The notes: generated from the sequence alone by a model not told the origin. Counted from the first letter of the stretch, positions 4,192 through 9,943 are shown. The stretch is DNA of 12,536 nt from Candidatus Doudnabacteria bacterium (GCA_016205055.1 JACQJK010000091.1:1-12536); one strand, 5' to 3'. Numbers and translations: made by a program.

Positions 4192-4842
4192 ATGGCTTAT
4201 TTGGATTTAAAAAAAGTTCCTCTGCCCCCCGCAAACCGGCGTCACTCCCAACACCAAGAGTATTTGGGGTTTGTCGCGCGGCAAATTGAGCGACTGCTGT
4301 GGATCAGGAAGACCTGGTTTATGGCATTTGTGGCCCTGGCCGGCGGACTGTCCTTTTTTGCGCTTTACGATATTGATGAGCATTATTTGCGGTGGACTTA
4401 CCGGGAACACTCAACGGTGCAAGAGATTCGGGTGAGAACTTTGTCGCGTTTCGCCTCCTTGCCGGTGCAAAAGGGAGATCCGAAAGAGCAAATACTGGCC
4501 CAATATTTGGCGGAAAAGCAATCGCCGCTTACCGACTACGCCGGCCTTATTTCCCGCATGCCTCATTGGAAGCTGCTGGTGGCGATCGCCCAAGCAGAAA
4601 GCAACTTATGCAAAAAAACGCAGCGCAATAATTGTTGGGGGATTGGTCCGGGCACACCCCTTACCTACGAAGACATTGCGCAAGGATTATATCACGCCAG
4701 CTACTTGCTTAGTAAGTTTGATCAAATGGGAATGAAAAAGCCGGAAACTCTGGTGCATACTTATGTCGGTTATTACAATCCCAGCTGGATAAGAGCGGTC
4801 AATGATGTTTTTTATGAGTTACAGGAGCGCGGGCTGCAGTAG
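4192..4842 (+). CDS. Membrane-anchored lysozyme-like (putative transglycosylase) protein
   Basis: The 216-aa protein has a basic cytoplasmic N-terminus, one membrane helix (about residues 41-60, TWFMAFVALAGGLSFFALYD), a linker, and a lysozyme-like domain from about 112. The segment WKLLVAIAQAESNLC carries E136, the position of the catalytic glutamate in soluble lytic transglycosylase-like folds, followed by NNCWGIG. C140 and C148 could form a disulfide outside the membrane. A peptidoglycan-remodelling role is inferred; the C-terminal half (LYHASYLLSKF, YVGYYNPSW) fits single-domain lysozyme-like proteins common in CPR genomes. It is the last gene of the rpmF-nusB unit. Substrate and activity are not proven by sequence. 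Confidence 0.65.
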   Translation: MAYLDLKKVPLPPANRRHSQHQEYLGFVARQIERLLWIRKTWFMAFVALAGGLSFFALYDIDEHYLRWTYREHSTVQEIRVRTLSRFASLPVQKGDPKEQILAQYLAEKQSPLTDYAGLISRMPHWKLLVAIAQAESNLCKKTQRNNCWGIGPGTPLTYEDIAQGLYHASYLLSKFDQMGMKKPETLVHTYVGYYNPSWIRAVNDVFYELQERGLQ

Positions 4843-4843
4843 G

Positions 4844-4937
4844 AAGTATTAGGTATTAGGTATAAGGTATTAGGTATTTTGGGCAAGCCCGTTTGTTAGA
4901 TACTTGATACTTTCTACTTTATACTTGTTTATACTTG
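4844..4937 (+). repeat. Heptamer repeats forming a long RNA hairpin
   Basis: Five GTATTAG-type heptamers (4846-4880) are followed by the palindrome GGGCAAGCCC (4881-4890) and then by ATACTTG/ATACTTT-type heptamers (4900-4937). The two sets are complementary when G-U pairs are allowed on the plus strand, giving a long stem capped by GGGC-AA-GCCC. It fills the gap between the lysozyme-like gene and rpiB and could work as a processing or termination structure. Variable-number heptamers of this kind could also expand and contract. Confidence 0.65.
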
Positions 4938-4942
4938 ATATC

Positions 4943-5377
4943 ATGCTCTATCTCGGCGCTGATCACAACGGCTATTTTTTGAAGGAGCGGCTAAAGTACC
5001 ATCTTGCTCGTTTAAGGGTGCGTTTTTTTGATTGCGGAGCAAGGGCCTTAAAGCAAGGCGACGATTATGTTGATTTTTCCAATGCCGTGACTGCCAAAAT
5101 CGACCGGGGTGATTATGGAATTTTAGTTTGCGGCTCTGGCCACGGCATGGTGATTGCGGCCAACAAAATTCCCGGAATTAGAGCGATTATGCCTTTGGAT
5201 CCTCGCTCTGCTCGGTTTGGACGGCACGACGACCACGCCAACGTCTTGGTACTGGCGGCTTGGCAGATGAATTTGGACGCGGCAAAAAAAATCGTCAGAG
5301 TGTTTTTGACGACAAAAACGGGAAGAGCCCAACGGTATATTCGCCGCCTGAATAAAATTCGCAAGCTTGAACAATGA
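4943..5377 (+). CDS. rpiB: Ribose-5-phosphate isomerase B
   Basis: RpiB interconverts ribose 5-phosphate and ribulose 5-phosphate in the non-oxidative pentose phosphate pathway. The 144-aa protein has the family's N-terminal GADHNG with the conserved Asp/His, and the phosphate-binding loop LVCGSGHGMVIAANK (61-75) with active-site C63. R80 follows in PGIRA. The motif RHDDHANVLVLAAW (94-107) corresponds to the usual HNDANVL histidine region but has an extra histidine and a shifted spacing. The ATG at 4943 gives the canonical N-terminus MLYLGADH; an upstream in-frame start at 4904 would run through the heptamer repeats. The stop overlaps the rpe start by 4 bases, so translation is probably coupled. 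Confidence 0.92.
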   Translation: MLYLGADHNGYFLKERLKYHLARLRVRFFDCGARALKQGDDYVDFSNAVTAKIDRGDYGILVCGSGHGMVIAANKIPGIRAIMPLDPRSARFGRHDDHANVLVLAAWQMNLDAAKKIVRVFLTTKTGRAQRYIRRLNKIRKLEQ

Positions 5378-6018
5378 AAAACGTCATCCTTCCTTCCGTG
5401 CTCACCAAAACCCAGCGGCAGCTCAAAACACGCTTGCAGATTGTGAGCCGTTATACCGAGAGAGCGCAACTGGACGTTTTAGACGGCAGTTTTCTGCCGT
5501 ATCGGGATTACCACGATCCTGCTTACATTACCGCCTTGCGGCCCCAGGTTTCACTCGAGGTGCACCTGATGGTTGGGGATGTTTTGGGAAAACTCTCCAA
5601 CTGGAATCGGTTTTGGGTTAAGAAAATCATTTTTCACGCAGAAGCCGTGAGTAATCACCGGGCCGTGATCGGAAGCATTGGGAAGCTAAAGAAAAAGGCG
5701 GGAATGGCGCTTAACCCGGAAACTCCCTTAGCGATTGTGCTCCCTTATGTTAGTATTTTAGATACGGTGCTGATTATGACCGTCAAGCCCGGACGCAACG
5801 CCGCCCCGTTTGTGGCAAGTGTGATGAGTAAGATAAAAAATCTAAGAAAAAAAAATCGACGGGTGAACATTGAAGTTGACGGCGGGATCAATCCTGACAC
5901 TGCCCGCTTATGCGTTAGGGCAGGCGCTAACTTGCTTGCGGTCGGCAGTTATCTTAAAAACGAGATTTTTGCCGAACGCTGGCGGCGACTAAACGAGGCA
6001 ATTCATGAAAACATCTAA
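5374..6018 (+). CDS. rpe: Ribulose-phosphate 3-epimerase (divergent)
   Basis: The 214-aa TIM-barrel protein would interconvert ribulose 5-phosphate and xylulose 5-phosphate, one step after RpiB. Recognisable motifs are LPSVL (6-10), QLDVLDGSF (32-40), LEVHLMV (61-67), MTVKPG (135-140) and IEVDGGIN (166-173). Metal ligands D34, H64 and D169 are present, but the first ligand, normally His in HVDVMDG, is Gln (Q32). The flexible loop after PG, normally GFGGQ, reads RNAAPF. Length is normal. It overlaps rpiB by 4 bases and the next gene by 14. Function is supported by the operon, but the two changes leave some doubt about the exact activity. Confidence 0.85.
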   Translation: MKNVILPSVLTKTQRQLKTRLQIVSRYTERAQLDVLDGSFLPYRDYHDPAYITALRPQVSLEVHLMVGDVLGKLSNWNRFWVKKIIFHAEAVSNHRAVIGSIGKLKKKAGMALNPETPLAIVLPYVSILDTVLIMTVKPGRNAAPFVASVMSKIKNLRKKNRRVNIEVDGGINPDTARLCVRAGANLLAVGSYLKNEIFAERWRRLNEAIHENI

Positions 6019-6592
6019 AGGCCAGTCGATAAAAATTTGCGTTTCCGGAGCAGCGGCCGGGAAAAGCATTGCCCGAGCCGCCCGCGATGCGGAAAGACTG
6101 GGGGCAATGATCGCCAAGCAGGGGGCGATGTTGTTAACCGGCGCGACCACCGGCTTGCCGTTGTATGCCGCGCGCGGCGCCAAACGCGCGGGCGGTTTCG
6201 TTTTTGGGTTTTCGCCCGCCGGCACTCGCGCCGAGCATACGAAAAAATACCGTTTGCCTCTGAATTTTTTGGATCTGGTGGTGTTCACGGGCGCGGGTTA
6301 TTCCGGCAGAAATCTGATTTTGACGCGCTCCAGCGACGCGGTAATAGTCGTGGGCGGTCGGATCGGCACCTTAAACGAATTTACCGTGGCGTTTGAGGAT
6401 CGAAAAGTTATCGGAATTTTAGAGGGCAGTGGGGGGATCACCGATGAAATCAAAGACATCCTTAAGGTCGCCGGCAAAGGCAAGCGGCACGTAGTTTTCG
6501 CAAGTGATCCCGATAAGCTTATAAAAAAAGTGATCGCGGAAGTAAAACTCTCGGGTCGGCACAATCATATCCAAGGAAGACGAGAGGCCTAA
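6005..6592 (+). CDS. LOG/TIGR00725-like SLOG-fold protein
   Basis: The 195-aa protein has a Rossmann-like nucleotide-binding fold. ICVSGAAAG (11-19) begins the first strand-loop, LLTGATTGLP (43-52) the second, and RNLILTRSSDAVIVVGGRIGTLNE (102-125) contains the GGxGTxxE motif of the LOG/lysine-decarboxylase-like superfamily, with E125 conserved. Members such as LonelyGuy release bases from nucleoside monophosphates, while the TIGR00725 branch has no settled substrate. The ATG at 6005 lies inside the rpe end (14-base overlap), with GAGG upstream. Its place after rpiB-rpe is consistent with a ribose-phosphate link, which is only inference. Confidence 0.8.
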   Translation: MKTSKGQSIKICVSGAAAGKSIARAARDAERLGAMIAKQGAMLLTGATTGLPLYAARGAKRAGGFVFGFSPAGTRAEHTKKYRLPLNFLDLVVFTGAGYSGRNLILTRSSDAVIVVGGRIGTLNEFTVAFEDRKVIGILEGSGGITDEIKDILKVAGKGKRHVVFASDPDKLIKKVIAEVKLSGRHNHIQGRREA

Positions 6593-6594
6593 CC

Positions 6595-6744
6595 ATGACA
6601 AGCAAGATTGCCCCCATTGGTTTTCTAGGATCGTTTTTCCTTGCCGGTCTGGTCGGAATCCTGATCGGCGCCACTACGGAAAAGTTCGTTGGACTGCTGG
6701 TGTTTGGCGTAATTTTGTTTTTTTATTTTCTCGCCAAAGGGTGA
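6595..6744 (+). CDS. 49-aa membrane protein, two predicted helices
   Basis: This small gene starts 2 bases after the stop of the LOG-like gene, with GAGAGG before it, and reads MTSKIAPIGFLGSFFLAGLV onward to a TGA at 6742. Residues about 8-26 and 32-46 are hydrophobic helices separated by a short polar turn (ATTEKF). It ends in FLAKG. There is no homologue I recognise. Tight coupling to the upstream gene is the main evidence that it is real. Confidence 0.6.
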   Translation: MTSKIAPIGFLGSFFLAGLVGILIGATTEKFVGLLVFGVILFFYFLAKG

Positions 6745-6901
6745 GGATCACGATGTTACTCGGTATGCGCGGCCTTCGGTTGCCGCGGCCGAGGGGCAAT
6801 GCCGCGGCCGGGCGCAGATTTTGGTTTTTTCTGCGGCCGGTAACCCCGCCCAGACGGCTGGCGGGGGGTAAAAAAACGCTTCCGGCGCCCCAAGGCCGCT
6901 T
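6745..6901. other. GC-rich intergenic segment with repeated GCCGCGGCCG
   Basis: TGCCGCGGCCG occurs twice (6781-6791 and 6800-6810, a 19-base period). Strong short hairpins follow, including CGCAGA/TCTGCG around 6812-6835 and CCCCGCC/GGCGGGG around 6846-6868. No T-run follows in either direction, so none is a clear terminator. An open frame through this stretch into the HU promoter is judged spurious. Confidence 0.5.
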
Positions 6902-6931
6902 TTGGCAAAGAATCTGGAATCGGATTATACT
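6902..6931 (+). promoter_or_regulatory. Promoter of the HU gene
   Basis: TTGGCA (6902-6907), an 18-base spacer and TATACT (6926-6931) predict a start near 6938 and a leader of about 30 bases. Confidence 0.7.
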
Positions 6932-6967
6932 ATATTTGGTTTGGCCATTAATTGTGAAAGTATCAAT

Positions 6968-7246
6968 ATGAACAAAGCGGCATTAATCGAAGCGTTAGCG
7001 CAACGCACCGGTACCGGAAAGCAAGATGCCGAGAAAATGTTGGATAGCTTGGTTGAACTGATCACGGAAACGATCAAGCGCGGGGAGGAAGTGACCATCA
7101 CCGGTTTTGGGAATTTCTCCGCGCACAACCGCAAGGGTCGAGTTGGCGTGAACCCCCGCAACATTACGGAAAAGATCGAGATCCCTACCGTGCGAGTGCC
7201 GAAATTCCGGGCGGGAAGCGTTTTAAAAAAATCAGTGCGATCGTGA
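6968..7246 (+). CDS. hup: HU family DNA-binding protein
   Basis: HU is a dimeric nucleoid protein that bends DNA. The 92-aa product matches the family along its length: MNKAALIEALAQRTGTGKQDAEKMLDSLVELI forms the dimerising helices. GEEVTITGFGNFSAHNRKGRVGVNP carries the GFGxF beta-sheet signature and the start of the DNA-binding arm. VPKFRAGSVLKKSVR is the C-terminal end. In the arm the usual NPxTGKEI is replaced by NPRNITEKIEI, keeping the proline that intercalates in DNA. The ATG at 6968 is chosen because the longer frame begins within the promoter. It is monocistronic. Confidence 0.95.
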   Translation: MNKAALIEALAQRTGTGKQDAEKMLDSLVELITETIKRGEEVTITGFGNFSAHNRKGRVGVNPRNITEKIEIPTVRVPKFRAGSVLKKSVRS

Positions 7247-7431
7247 ACAGGAGCTCCACGGCACTGGAGCCGTTGCCACAAGGTTACCGTCCTTGATGGA
7301 GGATGCCAACCTTTTCCCCAGGGTTTAAACTCAGGGCTTCTGTGCGGGGCGGGATGAGTAATTGTGGTTTGTTGTAAACGCATTTCTAGTTTTTGCGGGA
7401 TTGCTAAAAGATACGCTTCGCACCTTTTATA
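7247..7431. other. Non-coding gap with alternative hairpins after HU
   Basis: GCTCCA/TGGAGC (7253-7258 with 7265-7270) and ACGGC/GCCGT (7258-7262 with 7269-7273) share bases and cannot form together. Further weak stems follow to about 7350. No gene, T-run or known RNA motif was found here. The HU transcript must end somewhere in this stretch. Confidence 0.35.
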
Positions 7432-7454
7432 TCGGGGTATAGTGTAACGGCTAG
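7431..7454 (+). pseudogene. 5' fragment of a tRNA, interrupted
   Basis: The bases look like a tRNA start: acceptor-type TCGGGG, T8 and A9 (7438-7439), and a 4-bp D stem TAGT/GCTA (7440-7443 with 7450-7453) around GTAACG. At the point where the anticodon stem should begin, a palindrome (7454-7487) takes over, and no T-arm follows. ACCCCGA at 7736-7742, followed by CCA, could pair with 7432-7438, but it lacks a T-arm and lies beyond an intact tRNA-Pro. Confidence 0.4.
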
Positions 7455-7487
7455 CCCCGAAGCAGACGCTTCGCGTCGCTACGGGGC
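7454..7487. repeat. 34-nt palindromic element inside tRNA-like fragment
   Basis: GCCCCG, AGC and GACGC pair with GCGTC, GCT and CGGGGC around a TTC loop, with one A-A mismatch and one bulged A. This 14-bp imperfect palindrome is a good candidate for a small inserted element. Confidence 0.7.
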
Positions 7488-7516
7488 AGGCACGAGTTTT
7501 ACCAGGTATTGAAAAT

Positions 7517-7587
7517 CGGGCTGTCGTATACTGGTAGTACACGTGCTTTGGGAGCACGTTGACTGGGTTCGATTCCCAGCAGCCCGA
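7517..7587 (+). tRNA. tRNA-Pro (anticodon UGG)
   Basis: A full cloverleaf can be drawn. The acceptor is CGGGCTG/CAGCCCG (7517-7523, 7580-7586). The D stem is GTAT/GTAC with one G-U (7526-7540). The anticodon stem is CGTGC/GCACG with loop TTTGGGA (7547-7553), giving anticodon TGG followed by G37. The T stem is CTGGG/CCCAG with loop TTCGATT (7563-7579), and the discriminator is A7587. CCA is not encoded. It should read all proline CCN codons, at least CCA and CCG. Confidence 0.95.
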
Positions 7588-7906
7588 TAGACGACGTTTT
7601 TCGAGTATGAGGGTCTTGGGAGCCGTAAAAGTATCCGCTCCAAGGTGGAATCGTGGGGTCAAGATTTAGTCGAGGTTCAAACCTGCTCCGTAGTGTCCCG
7701 ACCTTTTGCCTCGGGACTACCACCGGGGTCCGAGTACCCCGACCAAGGGAATTAAAAGGTGCGGGATAGCGGGCTCGACTTGTCCCGTGGAGATGCGTAA
7801 CATACTCTATTGGGATTCCCGGCTTCCCGAAAAGGAACTTTCCTAGTGCTTCCGCCTTTAAGAACCCTCCAACACTCGAGTTTAGCTAAGAACTCACTTA
7901 GTTATT
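7588..7906 (+). other. 319-base gap rich in hairpins, candidate structured RNA
   Basis: No gene is supported here. Stem-loops follow one another. An 8-bp stem with one bulge spans 7615-7644. GTCCCGA/TCGGGAC is at 7695-7717 and can be extended outward by GTAG/CTAC with a bulge. CGGGGT/ACCCCG is at 7724-7741, and CGGGA/TCCCG at 7762-7787. AAGATTTAGTC (7660-7670) recalls the S element of group I introns, but no matching R element is present. The stretch may be an unrecognised RNA or decayed tRNA and repeat material. Confidence 0.3.
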
Positions 7907-8380
7907 GTGAACGAGTCAGACTCCTCCTTTCCGAATAATGCCAAAAGACCTATCGGGTGGATCGTCTATTTGATTTTGATCGCAAGTTTTATCGGTTTTC
8001 TCGACGCCGGGTACTTAACCTACAGTTTTTACTCCGGACAAGCGTTAAAATGCACGATTCTGGCCAGTTGCAACGTGGTTACTTCCTCAAGTTATTCCAA
8101 AGTTTTGGGTTTGCCCTTGTCTGTTTACGGCGCGGTTTTCTATCTCACCGTTTTTGGTCTGGCATTGATCGTTTTGGATCGTAGCCGCTTTTCTTTTCTG
8201 ACTTTAATTTTTTATCTGGCCGCTGGCGCGGTTTTAGTCAGCTTGTACCTGGTTTATCTGCAGGCGTTCGTGTTAAAGGCCTGGTGCTTTTACTGCGTTG
8301 TTTCGGCCGCTTTATCGGCAGTTATTTTTATCAGCGCTTGGCTGGGGATGAGAAAGGGACTAACCGGGGCGACGGTTTAG
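7907..8380 (+). CDS. Vitamin K epoxide reductase (VKOR) family membrane protein
   Basis: Bacterial VKOR proteins reoxidise a thiol-disulfide partner outside the membrane and pass electrons to quinone. The 157-aa protein has four predicted membrane helices (about 17-36, 69-90, 97-121, 127-147). It has the active CXXC as WCFYC (C127, C130), the loop cysteines C49 and C55, and the Ser-rich loop SSSYSKVLGLPLSVYG following them. No thioredoxin-like domain is fused. The start is GTG at 7907; no in-frame ATG fits before the first helix, and no Shine-Dalgarno is visible. It leads a cluster with DoxX 9 bases downstream. Confidence 0.88.
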   Translation: MNESDSSFPNNAKRPIGWIVYLILIASFIGFLDAGYLTYSFYSGQALKCTILASCNVVTSSSYSKVLGLPLSVYGAVFYLTVFGLALIVLDRSRFSFLTLIFYLAAGAVLVSLYLVYLQAFVLKAWCFYCVVSAALSAVIFISAWLGMRKGLTGATV

Positions 8381-8389
8381 TAAAAAGTT

Positions 8390-8830
8390 ATGCAAGGCAG
8401 ACCAAAATTTCTAATCCTTTTACTGCGGGTCAGCATGGGCTGGGTGTTTTTCTATTCCGGCGTGATCAAGGTTTTAGATAAAAAATGGTCGGCCAAGGGT
8501 TTTTTGGAAAGCGCGCAGACCTTTCCCGACTTTTACCAGTGGTTTGCTTCGCCCGCGAATCTTTACTGGGTGGATTTTTTGAACAAGTGGGGCCAAGTAG
8601 CCATCGGCGGCGCTTTGATTTTGGGAATTTTTGTGGGCTTCGCGGCCATTGCGGGTGTTGCCTTGATGGCGCTTTATTATTTACCCGGTTTAGATTTTCC
8701 GTTCGTCGGAAGCCATGCGTTGTTAGTTGACGAGCATATCGTTTACATCTTGGCTTTGTTGCTCCTGGTGCGTTTGCGGGCCGGAAAGGTGTTTGGAATA
8801 AGTCAGCTGTTTGGGAGGTCGTTATACTAA
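8390..8830 (+). CDS. DoxX family membrane protein
   Basis: The 146-aa protein shows the DoxX pattern: helix 1 with LLRVSMGWVFFYSGVIKVLD (11-30) including the conserved R and K, then a loop (KKWSAKGFLESAQTFPDFYQ), and three more helices (about 66-84, 86-100, 113-130). DoxX proteins are poorly defined. Some act with quinone or thiol redox partners, which agrees with a VKOR gene 9 bases upstream. The stop (8828-8830) lies just before or inside the likely start of the SpoIIM gene. An ATG at 8390 gives the family's normal length; no Shine-Dalgarno is visible. Confidence 0.8.
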   Translation: MQGRPKFLILLLRVSMGWVFFYSGVIKVLDKKWSAKGFLESAQTFPDFYQWFASPANLYWVDFLNKWGQVAIGGALILGIFVGFAAIAGVALMALYYLPGLDFPFVGSHALLVDEHIVYILALLLLVRLRAGKVFGISQLFGRSLY

Positions 8831-8856
8831 GCCGGGTCATTGCAATTTATATTCGG

Positions 8857-9447
8857 TTGCTTTCCGAAGGCCGGTCGTGGATCGCGGCGGTTTTGATTTT
8901 AAGCGGCGCGGCCATAGTGATCGGAGCAACAACCGTGCTGTTATTTCCCCACCTTATTCCTGGTTTTTTGGATCTTTTGGACAAATTTTTTCGGGAGATT
9001 TTAGGGGACGTTGAAGATCAGACGAATTTCGAACTGGCCCGGGGCTTGGTGCGCCAGAATTTGAAAGCTTCTCTACTTGATCTTTTCTTAGGCGTCATGG
9101 TAGGCATAGTGCCGGCAGTTTCGATTGGCTTAAATTTTTTCACTTTAGGTTTTTTGGGCGGGGCATTTTTTTTGCCGGCTGACGTGTCTGGCGCAAGCGG
9201 TTCATTTTCCTTATTTTTGCTGGCGATTCTTCCGCACGGCATTTTTGAACTGCCTGCTTTGATTTTGTCGGCAAGTTTTGGCTTGCGTTTGGGAATCGGC
9301 TGGCTGCTGCCTTCGGCTTCCGGCCACCGGCGAGGGGTTTTTAAACACAACTTAGCTGGCGCGGTAGTGATCGTCCCGGTTGTGGCGGTTTTGGTGGTCA
9401 TAGCCGGATTTGTGGAAGCTTATGTCACGGGAAGTTTGGTGAGATGA
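8857..9447 (+). CDS. SpoIIM family (stage II sporulation protein M) membrane protein
   Basis: SpoIIM-type proteins are membrane proteins found far outside sporulating bacteria; in Bacillus they take part in septal peptidoglycan remodelling. The product shows typical motifs: RQNLKASLL (66-74) after a long extracytoplasmic loop, GLNFFTLGFLGG (91-102), LPHGIFELPAL (125-135), and an end VIAGFVEAYVT (181-191). About five or six hydrophobic segments are visible. The TTG start at 8857 gives 196 aa but probably cuts off a few residues. The frame is open upstream into DoxX and contains no ATG, GTG or TTG between the GGGAGG at 8813-8818 and 8857. A rarer start near 8821-8839 is possible. The end overlaps the next gene by 4 bases. 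Confidence 0.8.
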   Translation: MLSEGRSWIAAVLILSGAAIVIGATTVLLFPHLIPGFLDLLDKFFREILGDVEDQTNFELARGLVRQNLKASLLDLFLGVMVGIVPAVSIGLNFFTLGFLGGAFFLPADVSGASGSFSLFLLAILPHGIFELPALILSASFGLRLGIGWLLPSASGHRRGVFKHNLAGAVVIVPVVAVLVVIAGFVEAYVTGSLVR

Positions 9448-9764
9448 ATTTTTTTGATCTGGTTTCCGATTACGTCAAAAGAGTCCCTTTGGGACGCGTC
9501 TCCACTTACGGGCAGATCGCCGCGCTCGCCGGATCGCCGCGGTCCGCTCGCGCCGTGGGCTGGGCATTGCACCGGCTTCCGACAGAAAAATTACGGTATG
9601 TGCCCTGGCATCGCGTCGTCAACCGCGAGGGTCGGGTATCCACGACCTGCTTGGAACATACGGGCTTTGATCAAGTGAGATTGTTGAAAAAAGAGGGAAT
9701 TCGGGTAAAATACATAGACGGCAACTATTTTGTGGACTTGAGGAAGTATTTGTGGGAGCCGTGA
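9444..9764 (+). CDS. Alkyltransferase-like protein (ATL, MGMT fold)
   Basis: The 106-aa protein is the DNA-binding C-terminal domain of O6-alkylguanine-DNA alkyltransferases: VPLGRVSTYGQIAALAG (14-30) with Tyr22, SARAVGWALHR (34-44) with the arginine finger R36, and VPWHRVVNREGRVS (53-66). The alkyl-accepting cysteine of PCHRV is Trp (W55), which defines ATL proteins. They bind O6-alkylguanine without repairing it and flag the site for nucleotide excision repair. C69 lies outside the active motif. The ATG overlaps the SpoIIM stop by 4 bases, so it is probably translated from the same mRNA although its role is unrelated. Confidence 0.9.
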   Translation: MNFFDLVSDYVKRVPLGRVSTYGQIAALAGSPRSARAVGWALHRLPTEKLRYVPWHRVVNREGRVSTTCLEHTGFDQVRLLKKEGIRVKYIDGNYFVDLRKYLWEP

Positions 9765-9778
9765 ACTTCAAGATTATT

Positions 9779-9823
9779 CCTCCCCCTTGACTCGCTAGTC
9801 ACGTCGGAGTTGATGGGGGGAGG
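9779..9823. repeat. REP-like palindrome 7 with nested hairpin
   Basis: CCTCCCCC (9779-9786) pairs with GGGGGAGG (9816-9823), and TGACT-CGCT-AGTCA (9788-9801) forms an inner hairpin. It lies 15 bases after the ATL stop and may end that transcript, although no T-run follows. Confidence 0.7.
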
Positions 9824-9855
9824 TTATTAGGTGGGGGTGAGTTAGTTCAAATATT

Positions 9856-9898
9856 CACCCTCCCCTAGCCCTTCCCATCGAGGGAGGGGAATTGGGTG
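9856..9898. repeat. REP-like palindrome 8
   Basis: CACCC and TCCCCT (9856-9866) pair with AGGGGA and GGGTG (9885-9890, 9894-9898), with a 3-base bulge and a further CCCT/AGGG inside. It is paired with palindrome 7 in the gap before tRNA-Gly, as REP elements often are. Confidence 0.7.
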
Positions 9899-9907
9899 CG
9901 GGTATCG

Positions 9908-9943
9908 TCCTCCTTTGCTAGGGCTTCGGAGGATAAATATAAC
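9908..9943 (+). promoter_or_regulatory. Probable tRNA-Gly promoter overlapping a palindrome
   Basis: TTGCTA (9915-9920), a 17-base spacer and TATAAC (9938-9943) lie 38 bases above the tRNA. The -35 and spacer fall inside a TCCTCC...GGAGGA palindrome (about 9908-9934), which could limit or regulate RNA polymerase access. Confidence 0.5.

Noticed and set aside
4844..4937. CRISPR-like array
   Set aside because: The repeats are 7-base units without spacers of constant length, and there are no cas genes; they form a hairpin instead.
6925..7662. A 245-aa minus-strand open frame across HU and tRNA-Pro
   Set aside because: It runs antisense through HU, a tRNA and hairpin repeats; its end resembles the usual spurious proteins called over tRNAs.
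7660..7670. AAGATTTAGTC resembling the S element of group I introns
   Set aside because: No R element or P-Q segments could be found in the expected order, and the neighbouring tRNA-Pro is uninterrupted.
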